A stretch of 64,000 nt of DNA from Tretioscincus oriximinensis (GCA_022410635.1 JAJVDF010000045.1:2686954-2750953), one strand, 5' to 3'; shown: positions 48,764 to 60,317, counted from the first letter of the stretch. Made by a program: numbers and translations. The notes: a model not told the origin generated them from the letters alone.

Positions 48764-49849
48764 ATATGCATCAGAAAGCCTGTTAATTGTAGTAAAATGA
48801 ACAATACCAAAATTGTTTGAAGCCGAGATTAAATTTAATGAAATTCACAAACAACCCCTTTTAAGAAAGTAACAACATTTTTGAACATTAAAGAGAAGCT
48901 CATTATATCAAGACAACTCCACTGTAAAAGGCAGCCCAACTTCAATCGCTGCATATCTGCATGTTAATGAACTTGCTGTGTGCAGCAGGGACTGAGCTAA
49001 GTGCAAAGAGTCTCTTAAAGCACATGGCGCATCTGAAAAGGAGAGGAAAAAAACACGCCACCTTTAATCAATAGAACACCTTTTCACTGGTACCTTAATA
49101 GCAACTGAAGTGATTTCAAACGCAACACAAAAGGAAGATGATACTTAGTAAAGGTTTCTTTAAGACATAACATTTCTTGCACATTCTTTCAGCGTTCACA
49201 TGCTGTCAGCATCACTGTGGCAAAGACTTTCAAGTTCCAGCAGACAGATACCGCCTAGTACAAAGTCTTTGTCATAATAATTTCATTTCAGTGCCCTGAT
49301 CAAACATCTAGACAAATCTGAGACTGGAAAGTGAGAGCTAACTAGTGACCTTTGATTATAACCACCAGCACTAGTTTTAATAAAATGCCTCATTCATTGC
49401 TGTCTGTTGCCAACAAGGAAGGTGTGTTGCCGCCTCAGAAAATTGAAGTCAATATACCACTGACACCCATATAATGGTTCCTATTATTCACAGTTGGACT
49501 ATGTGGATGTACCAAGTGAAAGACAGAGAACTTGAAACAGCAAATTTCCTAAAAGAAAGGAAAAGAAAAGCCATACAGAACAGCCAATCTTTAAATAAAT
49601 ACTGGCCTCAAATATAGTTGTCTCGCCTCGCCTAAATGCCACTAGCTAGCTTTCATGTCAAAGCTTCTTAAACTTTGACTTGCATATTACTGTATTTGTC
49701 TCTAGAACCTGAGCTTGGAGAGAAAGGAGAGGAGTGGGGTTTCCAAGGCCAGATGAATTCTTTGATTAATGAACAGCTTGCTGTTCAAACATACTATTTA
49801 CTCAAAATTGAAAGATCTAATTACAGACGTATCATGTAGTATCTGGAGA
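48764..49849. other. no gene; possibly conserved non-coding sequence
   Basis: The 48960-49440 part is less repetitive and holds dense transcription-factor-like words (acctttgattata at 49349, catttcagtgccctgatc at 49284). No repeat family is evident. Conservation is untested. Confidence 0.15.
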
Positions 49850-49960
49850 AAGAAGGACAAGGAGAGGAAGAGGAGGAGTATAAGGGGAAGAGGAAGGGGA
49901 CAAAAAGGAAAAGAAAGAAGAGGCGAGGGAGAGAAGGAAGGAAGGAAGGAGGGAAAAGAG
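49850..49960. repeat. purine-rich GGAAG/GAAAG tract
   Basis: Over 100 bases that are almost all A and G on the plus strand, with GGAAGGAAGGAAGG at its end. Lys/Arg/Glu-rich frames here are products of the tract. Confidence 0.9.
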
Positions 49961-50948
49961 GAAATTGGCTGATTTGGACCCATGGAAACACTTTCAGCAC
50001 AGTTTTTAACCTAATGCAAACAACCCCTTTTTTACAAAGTTCAATGCTTCAAGGAGGTACAATTAGAATCAGTCTCGCATATTTGCTGTTTAGGCCAAGG
50101 AAGGAAAAAGAAGGCTATAGCACATCTTTCCCACTTGAAAAAGGAAACTCTTAAGCAAGGTAATAAATATTCAAATGACTTTGCACCACTAAGCAACCAT
50201 ATCAAGCTAATGATCTGAGTCTGGAGACATATAAAAAGAAAGCTTGCTGCCTTCTGTCACCTAGAGGTGTTGCTGTAAACACGGTGGGGGGACTGCCACT
50301 TCTCACTATGTGTGCACACAACTCCACTTCATATTGCTTTCAAAAAGACAAAATATTGCTGAGTAGTACTGCCAAAAGAAAAAAAACAAATTTTAAATTT
50401 CTTCTGAAAGAGGATGAAACAAGGATAGAAACCCATTGCAGACAACAAGAAGACAAAACTTTGCAGTATCTCTGACACTTCTCCCCAACAGAAACAAATG
50501 GGCACATGTTACTGGCTGAGTAACATACACACGCATTAAAGATACATGCTGGGTTACGAAGGAACTGTAGCAGGCAACTTTTCTCTTTTACGTTTTAAGA
50601 AGAAGCAAAAAAATCATTTTGTGAACGCGATATAGCTCTCCCCAAAGATTAGTTACTTCTTTACAAAACACTGTGATTATACAGAAGTTTGCAACTGCTA
50701 AAAAAGAATTAAAAAGAAGCCTGTGTTGGAGTGACTTACTGAAATACACCTATGGTGCTAAACTCATTAGTCTACCCATCACCACAGTGAATATATCCTC
50801 TTGAGAATCAAGACACTTCTGCAGCATTAAGAACCCCACTAGATTTAGTGCATTTCCTGGCATATCACAAAGTTCATCTTCTGCAACCAGAATCCTTTTT
50901 TACATACGGTGAAGTGCTGATTCAGATAAAATGTTTTTTTATTCCTAG

Positions 50949-51084
50949 TGGGCCTGATCACACACATGCTTTTAAACCATCTTTAGTCCCGAAGAACTGG
51001 ACTGAAAACTAGTAAAAAAAAATCCCCCGATTTAATCCTGTTCTTCAGAACCGAAGGTGACTTAAAGCATGTGTCGCTGCCCCA
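50949..51084. mobile_element. palindromic MITE family D, copy 2
   Basis: The ends are GTGGGCCTGATCACACACATGC and, complemented, GTGGGGCAGCGACACATGC. Inner complementary words ccgaagaactggac and gttcttcagaacc flank an A-rich centre. It aligns throughout with 48199-48307 and is longer by the central A run. I could not define a target duplication. Confidence 0.78.
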
Positions 51085-51388
51085 CACAGCCCTGATCCGG
51101 AGTATTGACCACGGAAAATTTGAAATAGCCCTCCATTGGAGGAAGGCTTCTGCTCTTACAACTTCTGGATTGTATCAAATAGCCCAAGCTCTGATATTGA
51201 ACAAATTAATCGATGCTCAATTGGCTAAAATGACTAGAGAGCTGCCTTTCATAAAATTTGTGACAAAATGGGGCCAATACATCAAAACAGCTCGCAATCC
51301 GATTGCCCCGTCTGGACTTTTCCCCATCCAAGGTACACTACTGTATAAGAAACGTAGCTATTTATCAGACCTCCACTCATTGTTCTAG
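51085..51388 (+). pseudogene. unclassified open fragment, LINE-like
   Basis: About 100 codons stay open after the MITE. They encode ALILNKLIDAQLAKMTRELP, then FIKFVTKWGQYI, then a DLHSLF end at a stop. The pattern of Leu/Ile, Lys and a late KWG.YI resembles the C-terminal tail of L1-type ORF2 proteins, but I cannot match it firmly. The MITE family D copy sits directly at its 5' side, so the upstream coding part may lie beyond it or be lost. It may also be chance. Confidence 0.3.
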
Positions 51389-54040
51389 CCTGTTTTACCC
51401 AATCAATATATTAACTTTATAGTCTGTTATAACCTGACCTGTCCTTGTTTAAAATTGAATATTTTTTCTAATTTAGAGTATGTTTATTATTAATGTAACT
51501 TACTTGAGTTTCTTATATAAATTATTATTACATATTCAATGTTACTCAGCTATGGAACTAAAGATCTCATTCCCACACAGACTACATTACACCAGAGACA
51601 GATTCCCTTCTTCAGAAATTTGATATTTTCAGAACTGTTTTAATGTACAGGAAACAATTGAATTTTCTGTAAAGTCTGAATGTGTAGTATCTGTAGCAGG
51701 GTCTGAACTGAGCCAGTAGGCAGGTCAAACATCTTCATCTGTTTTGTGTAGAAGGCTGCATTCACATGGATGAGGAACCAGATCAGATTCACAATTTCAT
51801 ATTGTCTTAAAACCATATTTTTAGTCTTGGAGGCAATACTTAGATAAAACCCCAAAATACAATGGTTCATGGTTAATTCCTCCTTGATTTTTAGTGCCAG
51901 TTCCATGGTTCTAATGGAATGTAAAATTATTTTAAATAAGAATAAACTTCTCACAAATATATACATATGTATACACACTTCTCACATCAGTGACGAACAA
52001 GAACAAACTGTTCACAGGATTTCCCAGAGGCCACAAAGAATACATTCAAGCCTGTAATAACGCTTTCTTATAAAAGATGTGCCAACCAGTTACTCACTCT
52101 TCCCAAAGAAGACTCAAAACATTTGTCCCATGTGTGCTTTGGAATGGTGTTGTGTGACTCAAATTATTGCTAATTTAGTATTTGCTGCTAAAAAATTTTT
52201 AAAAAAACAACTTCGTATGATGAATAACTGACTAATTACTGTACGTCATATCTAGCATTTGTAATTCGATGGAAAAACTATGAAAATACTGACTCTCTAC
52301 TTTCCATCCGGGCATACCAATTAAAACTTATTAGAAACAAAACAGCTGGCTTTTTCACATTTATATTCAGGTATGGTCACTGATGACTAATTCTCATCTG
52401 CTTGCTGTTTATATTCCTCCAGACAGAAGCATCCCTACTCTTAGCCCAGGATCAAGAAATGTGAATGCTGTATTCTATACTTTCTGTGCTCTGTTCCTGG
52501 CCTTACTGCAATTGTTTTTAATTTTGTTTTGGGGGAGTTGCNCAATCACAGGAAAAAGAGGGAATACAGCACAAAATCATTCACGTTTCCTGCAAGAAAA
52601 TTACTATAGCGAAGGAAGCTCTATTCCTAACAATTTCCTGGACTAATTTCCAGTCCCCAGACCAGCTTCTGGTCTATTATTCCTTGTAAGATACTGGTCT
52701 TCATTTTCATTCAATTAGCCTGCAAGTTTTTAAGTGTTGTTTATGTTTAATATCAGAAGACCTATAATTCTTTCAGCATCATTCTGTGTTTCTTTTCTGG
52801 TTATTGGCTTTCTTGTGACTTTGCTCAGATTTCTATTGCAAGTACCTACCAGGTTACTTGGAATAAATGTATACAGAATCACTACAATCAAATCTGCATT
52901 CATCCCTAATGGACAAACCAGATGTTTATAAGAGATAAAACCTGACATTCCATTCTTGCTAAGTTCTCTTATACAGTTCCTCTTGAAACTGCCAAATTTG
53001 AAATATAGCAGTAGCCATGCTATTAAAGTAAATCCATAATCAGTTTCCTAACAGCCTAAAAATACAAAGAGCTGCATGGGTATGAAAACAAATAAAGATT
53101 ATAAAACGTTTTTAAAAACAGAGACGCAATTCCAGTTGACATGTTTAATAAAATAAGAAAAACAGTAACTGAAATTTCTCCTATTTGAATTACGAAATAC
53201 TCAGGTCTGCATCTAGGTCTGCATAAATAGTTTCCATATAGGTCTCTATGTATCCATTTCTATATAAGACTGCGTGTCCCTGAATAGGAATTAAAACAAA
53301 AAACAAAGGTGAATATGGACTCATCTTATTTACAATGTGCTCATTAACGTTTGAATAGAAACAGACTACATTACATATCTGGGTGAAAATCCCCACCCAC
53401 TGATTTAGGATTTTTTTCCAATAACAGGAGATCAATGTAGCTTCAAAAATCCATTGATGAAAAATCCAGCCCATCACTAAATGAACCTTTCTGAGGCTCC
53501 AAGACCTAAAAAGCTCCCTGTTGAAGAGTGAAATCCACCAGATATGAATGAAAGTCACTTAGAAGGTGACCCTTCTGATTAATTGTACCCTTCCTTTTCA
53601 GTCCAAGTTGCATGTAATTCATTTTGTTTCCCACTCCACTTTCCAGAATTGTCCTCCCAGCATTCCCTGCATTCCCACTGATGTTGTCAATCAGTATATC
53701 TTCTGTTTTGTTCCTCCACATGCAAACATCATTAAACACATCTCCTAATTTTGAATCCCACCTGCCACATGGCACCAGACAGGATTTTCTTTAATCATTG
53801 GTAATGCTGGTTTTTTAAAGGCATGACACCATAGTCATAAATCATCATCAGTCAGGATATAGTTATTTGGGTATTTTGTATCTGTTGGCAAANTCCAATC
53901 ACTGTTGTTGTGCTTAAACAACTAAAGGCTAGCACTTCTATGGGCATTTACTGGGACGTTCAATATGTTTTCTCTGCAGTAAATGATCACTTTTTGTTGC
54001 AACTTTAAAATGTAAGTATTCAATCCCAACATAAATCGAC
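51389..54040. other. no supported gene
   Basis: Minus-strand frames at 51640-51978 and 53190-53775 are long but match no family I know. Confidence 0.4.
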
Positions 54041-54096
54041 AGAAGAAGAAGAAGAAGAAGAAAGAAGAAGGAAGAAGGAAGAATAAGAAGAAGAAC
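54041..54096. repeat. (GAA)n microsatellite, SINE tail
   Basis: GAA/GGAA units directly abut the 3' end of the minus-strand SINE and most likely arose from its tail. Confidence 0.9.
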
Positions 54097-54352
54097 TGGG
54101 TTCTTATACCCCACTTTTCCCACCTTTCAAAGGGACTTAAAGCGGCTTACAAGGGTATTTTGCCCAAAGGCTCACATTCTATCTACTTGTAGTCAGTTGC
54201 AATTTCTTGCAATTCATGCTTTCAAATAGCTGGGTTGGCTAGAGCTAAAGACTAGTGGAAGGTGCTCACCCCACTCCACGTCCAACACAGGGCTTTGAAA
54301 CCCTATCTCCCAGATGAGAGACGGATTCCTTAGCAACTGAGCTATCCGTGCT
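54097..54352 (-). repeat. tRNA-derived SINE (second family), near full length
   Basis: On the minus strand it begins GCACGGATAGCTCAGTTGC with an A box. It then runs through CATCTGGGAGATAGGG and GGTTTCAAAGCCC (B box), a middle with GTGGAGTGGGGTGAGCACC, and a 3' part (TTGTAAGCCGCTTTAAGTCC) that resembles a LINE end. TTC repeats close it. The tRNA-like head differs from that of the SINE at 11222, so this is a second family. The copy at 5365 is a shortened relative. Confidence 0.85.
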
Positions 54353-55009
54353 ATAAGCACCTATCTGCAGTTAAGTTTTAATCCAATAATAGCCCACTTT
54401 TAAAGTCATGTTCTTAGGAGTTAAAGTTTCCAGGGAGAAACCCTTCACTGATGTGTTTTTTCTCATTCAGAAAAGGGATTGGACCTGATTAAAACAGATG
54501 TAGATGGGGTCCTGTAGATGCCATTTGGTTAATGAATTCCTGTGTCATTATTCCAAGATCCAAGTCAATTAAAGTCAGTCCTTCCTGAAGATATTCATGG
54601 TGCTTACAATATGGCCTCTCAATTCCAGGATAAAGATTTATTTACAGTACACTGTAGTATTAACTGCTCTAAAATGATGTTAATAACACATTGCATAGTC
54701 TTTAGTGGCCTTTATTACTGAGTTGATAACCACTGGAGTGATGCCTTCCACTGCTTCCAGCTGCTAAAACAGTGCAGCCAAGGAATTATATTCCCCAGCT
54801 TTGATGTTCCAACTCAAGACTGTTGCCAAGAAAAAAAGAAATTATTGCAAAATTAATGGAGCAATTAAGGTCAGGGTGGGTGGAGAGAGGGAGAGCAATA
54901 GGAGAACACTATTCTCAGAAAACTATTGCTGGGATGAGTACCCAAGGGGACTGTGGTTATGTTATCCTTGACCCTTTTTGAGAACACTCAAAACACAACA
55001 GGAGCACAA

Positions 55010-56060
55010 GAATAAGAACATACATAAGAACATAAGAAGAGCCAAACTGGATAAGGCCACAGCCCATCAAGTCCAGCATTCTGTGTCACACAGAGGCCCA
55101 CCAGATGCAACTGGGCAGTCCGAACAGAGGAAAGCAAAATATGCACCTTTTCATGACTCCCTGCAAATGGTATCTAAGGAGTCCTGCCTGTTGCTCCATC
55201 CCGAAGGCAACATCCAGNCATCCATCCTAGTATCCATTTATACCCTTGGTGTCCATAAACCTGTCTAATCCTGTTTTCAAACTATCTAAGCTGTTAGCTA
55301 CCACTACCTCTTCAGGAAGTAAATTCCACAAGCCGATGACCCTCTGGGTGAAAAAATACTTTCCTTTCTCTGTTCTCATTTTTCTACCCAACAGTTAAGG
55401 AGTGCCCTCTGGTCCTTGTGTTGTGCGATAGTTGTACACTTCAATCAGATCACCTCTCAGACATCGCCTTTCGCGGCTGAAGAAGCCCAGACATTGCAGC
55501 CTCACTTCATAAGGGAGGTGCTCCAGACCTTTGATCATTTTTGTTGCTCTTTTCTGCACCTTTTCCAGTTCCAAAGTATCCCTCTTGAGATGTGGTGACC
55601 AGAATTGAATACAGTATTCCAAATGTGGCCTCACCACAGATTTATAAAGAGGCAAAACAACATTTGTTGACTTGTTTTCGATTCCTTTCCTAATTATCCC
55701 CAACATGGAATTTGCCTTTTTTGCTGCTGCTGCACACTGGGTTGACATTTTCATTGAATTGTCCACCAACACCCCAAGATCCTTTTCTTGCTCGGTCACA
55801 GAAAGCTTGGTTTCCATCAGGTGGTAGGAGTGGTTGGGGTTCTTTGCCCCAATGTGCATGACTTTGCACTTGCTTAAGTTGAAGTCCATTTGCCACTTTG
55901 ATGCCCACTGACCCAATTTCAATAGATCACTCTGGAGTGCCTTACAATCATTTTCAGTTTTCACTACCCTGAGAAGTTTAGTGTCGTCAGCAAACTTGGC
56001 TACTTCACTATTCACCTCGGCATCCAGATCATTTATAAATATATTGAAAAGCAATAGATG
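55010..56060 (-). mobile_element. CR1 LINE, 5'-truncated, with long 3' part
   Basis: The plus-strand left edge, acataagaacataagaagagcc, is the complement of the CR1 3' terminal repeats. Reading the minus strand there are the second half of the reverse transcriptase, the C-terminal region, and the 3' untranslated region ending in atgctggacttgatgggctg. The element breaks off inside the palm domain near 56055. It is the best-preserved LINE in the window. An N lies at 55218 in the C-terminal coding part. Confidence 0.93.
55395..56054 (-). pseudogene. CR1 reverse transcriptase, partial (219 codons open)
   Basis: This is the only long open reading frame of clear identity here. It begins in the palm (LFNIFINDL) and has the catalytic FADD box at residues 21-24, in which two aspartates bind the metal ions for DNA synthesis. 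It continues with NLSKCKVMHIG and EKDLGVLVD. The connection/thumb segment follows (LPLYKSVVRPHLEYCIQFWSP), then KVQKRATKMI and the ERRCLRGDLIEVY block near the end. The first catalytic aspartate and the endonuclease are missing through 5' truncation, so the product is inactive. No frameshift within the 660 bases suggests a fairly recent copy. The ATG is internal and not a true start. Confidence 0.93.
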
Positions 56061-56340
56061 GTCACTGCGCTCTCAGTGCGTTCCCAAGCGTCACAAAGAT
56101 CTTGTATAGATTTCATCTCAGTAACACACAGAAGTTGTAACAGAAGGGTGATACATTGGAGTTCCAGGCTTCTTTAAGATAAAAACAAAAAAATTTAATC
56201 AGCAATAAAAAGTGTTGTGGATGAAAGACTTATCCACAACTGCCCTTGTGCTAAAGAATTAAATAAATCCTGCCCCAAATTCACAATTTTGCATACGATC
56301 CTTTGCTTCTTCTGTCTTCTTTTAGCAAATTGCATAGAAG

Positions 56341-57523
56341 CAGGGTGGATAAAAATCAATGTTTTTTTTTTAAAAAATCAAAAAAATCGGATTTTTTTAA
56401 ATTTAAATTGGATTTTTTTAATTTAAATCGGATTTTTTTATTTAAATCGGATTTTTTTTATTTAAATCGGGTTTTTTTCAATAAACTGCTTTTTGAGGAA
56501 AATATTTTACCATCCAAAGGTTCTTCCATCATGAGATAAAGCTGAGTTGTTTAACTCAGTAGAATAAAGGCTGTATATGTGTAACATTCACAATGCCATG
56601 CTCTTCCAGAGGTTTCTGTAAGATTAGTGGGCAGTTTCTCTCCTATATTATCACAGACGCTCGCTTTACTTACGCAGTTCTCAAAACTGAATTTGACTCC
56701 GCAGAGGTCCCAGCCTCTTCTTCACAGCAAAAATGTTACAACATGAACAGAGTTGAGAAAAAGACCTTAATCCTATTGTTCTACAAACCTATGAATACAT
56801 AATCAACCCCTTCAGTGCCAAGTCCAAGAAGTTAGACAATANGTTTCTGATTGTTTGGAGTGGAATAGATCTGCACAACACAAGAAGAATGTGANTCTAA
56901 GTGTGAGGAGGAGGAAGGGCAAGCAGACAAGAAAATGAAAGTGAAACTTTGAGCACAATACTGCAGCATAGCCACAGACAGACAAGTCTGGATCTGTTTG
57001 TGTGTATGATCTGAGGTTTATTACATTCTTTCCTTATAATGGCAGCAGGCCGTAAAAGAGACCCAGTTTGGGAATATTTTAATGAAGCTCCTTCGCCTAT
57101 CGGTAAGGCTGGGCTGACAGTCTAAGTTTCTTAAAATATATATATATATTGTTTAGCCAAATTAGTTAACAAACATGGATGTTTGTTTAAGCAAATAACT
57201 TATGCTGTAATGTTGTTATTGTTTCAGTTGAAAAAATCTATTTAAATTGTTATTAAGGTCAGGATTATTTTTCTCCTTCCTAAGTACAACAGAACAGTGG
57301 TGTCCAAATATGAATGATTAACCCATTAAACTGGGGAGAAAAAAGTAATATAAAAAGTGATTCTAAAAATCTTCATCTACTTGCATGTTAAAATAGCAAG
57401 AACTAGTTTAGGTAGAAACTTTGATTTAAATCACTGATTTAAATCAAGCCTTACTAACTAGTGATTTAAATCGTGATTTANATCGTGATTTAAATCAGTT
57501 AGATTTAAATCAAATCCACCCTG
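56341..57523 (+). mobile_element. hAT derivative with BED first exon (1183 bp)
   Basis: The ends CAGGGTGGAT and ATCCACCCTG are perfect 10-bp inverted repeats. They are flanked by the 8-bp duplication catagaag (56333-56340 and 57524-57531). The left subterminal region (56370-56480) is an array of about five units of aaatcggatttttt. The right one (57424-57515) holds six or so copies of gatttaaatc. Such clustered short motifs are typical transposase-binding regions of hAT elements. The middle keeps a short 5' exon (57039) but no transposase catalytic domain, so the element is an internally deleted, non-autonomous copy. Two N calls at 56842 and 56895. Confidence 0.93.
57039..57125 (+). pseudogene. 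hAT transposase first exon, BED-finger start
   Basis: From the ATG the frame reads MAAGRKRDPVWEYFNEAPSP and then Ile-Gly. The VWEYF pattern is the start of a BED-type zinc finger, the DNA-binding module of hAT transposases. The frame then meets a good splice donor (CG|GTAAGG, GT at 57103-57104) and runs to a stop at 57123-57125. In an intact element the exon would splice to the rest of the BED finger and the RNase H-like catalytic domain; neither is present before the right end at 57523. The zinc-binding cysteines and histidines are therefore also missing. Confidence 0.7.
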
Positions 57524-57531
57524 CATAGAAG

Positions 57532-59671
57532 TATTTAAGACAAAGATAGCAACAATGTTGATGGGTTTTTTTATAATATTTCATCAATATTTTGACTAAC
57601 AACCCTCACTGCAGAGTACTACCAGTTTGAAATTAGACAGTAAGACAACCTACTTAGTGGCACACATTCATTCAGTCCTGCTGTTGTTTATTTACATAGA
57701 AAACTTTAAAACAAATACTAACAAACTGAAAGGACCTTCAATCCTTCTAGAAGACTAAACCTTCTCCTAATATCTCCTAAAGATTTTCTTGTTTTAAAAA
57801 AAGGCAGATATGAAATTATCATAACATCAATAGCTGAGGAAGAATAACCATCCCGATAGCCAATTCCTCGTTTGTGCCTGACTGCTAAATAAGTATTTAA
57901 AAGAACAACATTATGAAAAGAAGATCTTTCACTCCTTCCCTTAAAATATTTCTCTCTCTGAGATGTGTAACGCTCAAGATTGTAGCATAAACTAAAGGAT
58001 GCTGCTGTTTGAGAAAAAACATCAATCTCTTATAATATACTCATAGAAAAGGCTAACACACTCCAGTAGCAAAACCAGAAAATACCTTCTTAGTATGCAT
58101 TTTAATTGTAGTAACCTACTGAAGAATAGAGCAAGTACGGCATATTGGGGTGATAAATAAATATACAAGGAATAAATTGTAGCATTTATTTAATGCAAAA
58201 TGTTGCATTAATGTTACAAACCTAATGTTACAATATATTTGATTATATTTTAAAATACTTAAGGTTTATTTTATACACTTTATATATTTTATTATTGTAG
58301 TCTCCCCTGATACTCTCAGATGAAGAATGAAAAATGAATTCTTAAACAAACAAATAAACAAGCAAGCAAGCAAACAAATAAATAAATTTGTATTTCTTCC
58401 ATAGCAGGTTCAAGAACCATTTGGGACACAAAGCTTTGCACTTGAAAATAATTAAAACTATTAACCAGCAAGTATTTAAAATATTCAAAATCTCAGTCCT
58501 ACATTCAAGATGGTACTTCAAAGTAGCAAGTCAGCCTCTATAGAACAGAACACAGGATATCGTTATGTCCACAGGCAACATTTCAGTAGGAGATACTTTT
58601 TAAAAACTCATATGGATCTTGCTCTGAATTTTTAAAACATTTACTATTAACTCAAGTTTTGCTTTTTAAAAAAAAAACAGAGGTTAGAGAAATATTTGGA
58701 TTGCAGACTGAATGTACAGACCATATCAAAAGTAGTCTTTACAAAATATAAAATCAATAAAAATATGAAATAAATGATTTTTTAAACAAATCTTTTTCTG
58801 CCTATCATAGGATATACAAGGATTTTCTTGCAACTACTTCTAGATTGTNTACTGACATACTGCCCATTCATTCTATTTATGTATTTCCTGCCAACAAATG
58901 GTCAAAGAAGCCAATTTCTTTTCATTCTGGGCAGAGTATGATTATCTAGAAAAATGAGAACTGCAAAATCTACATCACATTGCATCATACTCTACTTTTA
59001 TTGCACATACTGGAGGAAATAAAAATGATTACTAACCATTATTAGTGATACTGCCAAGTCTAAAGAAAGAATGAACTTGCTCCCTGATGCTCCACTACTA
59101 AATAAACATGTCCAGAACTGTCATAGCATGTTTTCCCACATGGAAGGTCTGCACATTCTAATCGTAGCATTTATACAACCTCCAACAGGATCTCTTCGTT
59201 TATTACAGAAACTTCTGTAATAATTGCTTTTCAACGTTTGCTAAAGAATGAGACACAGCTTCCAAGATTAATATTGGTATTGTAGAAGAGCTGTACTTAT
59301 ATAGTACAATAGCAGTTGTACTAGTACTAAAACTCTCAGTTCATCACTTCAGAAGCTAAGAGTACCCTTGAATGCACAATAGTTACAGATGGAATTTGGT
59401 TTTTTGCACATCAAAAGTTCCTAAAAACTTCCATTTGTTCTAGAAGTAACAACTATATGGTTCTCNCCTAGGTGTCTATGGCTATTTCTTTACAAAGGAT
59501 TGGATCTTTATGCATTAATAAATCATATCGTAGTGCTGTGTTCCATTGATATTGTGAAATGGCATAATTTTACTCTAGTTCTTTGAATATTTTCTTATTT
59601 ATATCCTGTATTATAACCTTCTCTCCAGCAGGACAATACTTCATTTGTTTCCCTAACAGTTATTCTCCTGC
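57532..59671. other. no gene; AAAC/AAGC/AAAT microsatellite
   Basis: Mixed tetranucleotide units lie at 58346-58386. An N lies at 58849. The remainder is AT-rich and unassigned. Confidence 0.45.
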
Positions 59672-59715
59672 AAAGGAGCTAGCAGCACTTTGAGACTAAC
59701 TTGAGAAAAGTGGTT

Positions 59716-59755
59716 AGCATAAGCTTTCGTAGGCAGGTCTACTTCTTCAGATGCT
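59716..59755 (-). ncRNA. hammerhead ribozyme-like motif
   Basis: The minus strand reads AGCAT, CTGAAGA, an extra A, GTAGACCTGCCTAC, GAAA, GCTT, ATGCT. AGCAT and ATGCT pair as stem I (5 bp). CTGAAGA fits the CUGANGA core. GTAG with CTAC makes stem II. GAAA is the second core. AGCT within GAAAGCTT is self-complementary, giving a two-pair stem III that would work best between two copies. The predicted cut is between 59721 and 59720. The extra A after the CUGANGA core is not canonical. Hammerhead motifs are reported from Penelope-like elements; activity here is inferred. Confidence 0.6.
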
Positions 59756-59950
59756 GAGGGACTAATGTTAGGGTCAGGTATTTATAGGAAAATGTGTATG
59801 GGAGAAGACAAAGCATATGCAACTGTAGGGGGGTGTTGAATTGCAGGTTAGAAAAGCAGGTAAATAGCAGGAACTAATCTCCTTGTGTGAAAAAGTCCCT
59901 GGGGCAACAAGGGGCAATGTCTAGTAGAGAAACAATCAAATACTTAACAG

Positions 59951-60308
59951 GTGTCATAAAAATGTATAGTTGGCCAGGAAACCATTGTCTCTGTTAAGTC
60001 CTTTGTTGATGGCCTGGAACTTGTGAATGTATTCAAGTTCTGCTGCTTCTCTTTCAAACTTTCCTTTGTAGTTTCTTTGTTCAAGAACTGCAGTCCTGAG
60101 GTCTGAGAGAGAATGTCCTGGAAGGTTGAAATGTTCAGCAACTGGTTTCTGTGTGTTTCCATTTCGAATATCTGATTTGTGTCCATTTATTCTCTGGCGA
60201 AGGGATTGTCCTGTTTGCCCAATGTAGAGTGTATAGGGGCATTGTTGGCAGAAAATGGAATACACCACATTAGAAGATGAGCATGTAAAAGTCCCTCTAA
60301 TGTTGTGG
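59951..60308 (-). pseudogene. Penelope GIY-YIG endonuclease domain
   Basis: The open minus-strand frame encodes SSNVVYSIFCQQCPYTLYIG, then QTGQSLRQRINGHKSDIRNG. This gives the VYS (GIY position) and YIG boxes about 12 residues apart, and the conserved arginine in LRQRI. CxxC and later histidines (NGH, AEHF, PGH) fit the zinc-binding CCHH pattern of Penelope nucleases. Near the end, FEREAAELEYIHKF supplies the expected glutamates. In Penelope-like elements this nuclease nicks the target before reverse transcription. The catalytic residues look intact, but the fusion to the reverse transcriptase is frameshifted. Confidence 0.88.
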
Positions 60309-60317
60309 NTGGTGTTA

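Noticed and set aside
49769..49983. Lys/Glu-rich and Pro/Ser-rich frames
   Set aside because: Produced by the purine tract and its complement.
51640..51978. 112-codon minus-strand frame
   Set aside because: Composition is that of translated AT-rich DNA and no motif is visible.
53190..53775. Overlapping minus-strand frames of 122 and 89 codons
   Set aside because: No domain or splice context that I can recognise. The two frames are in different registers.
56355..56500. Evenly spaced repeats that could look like a CRISPR array
   Set aside because: The units are AT-rich, with no unique spacers, and lie within a vertebrate hAT element.
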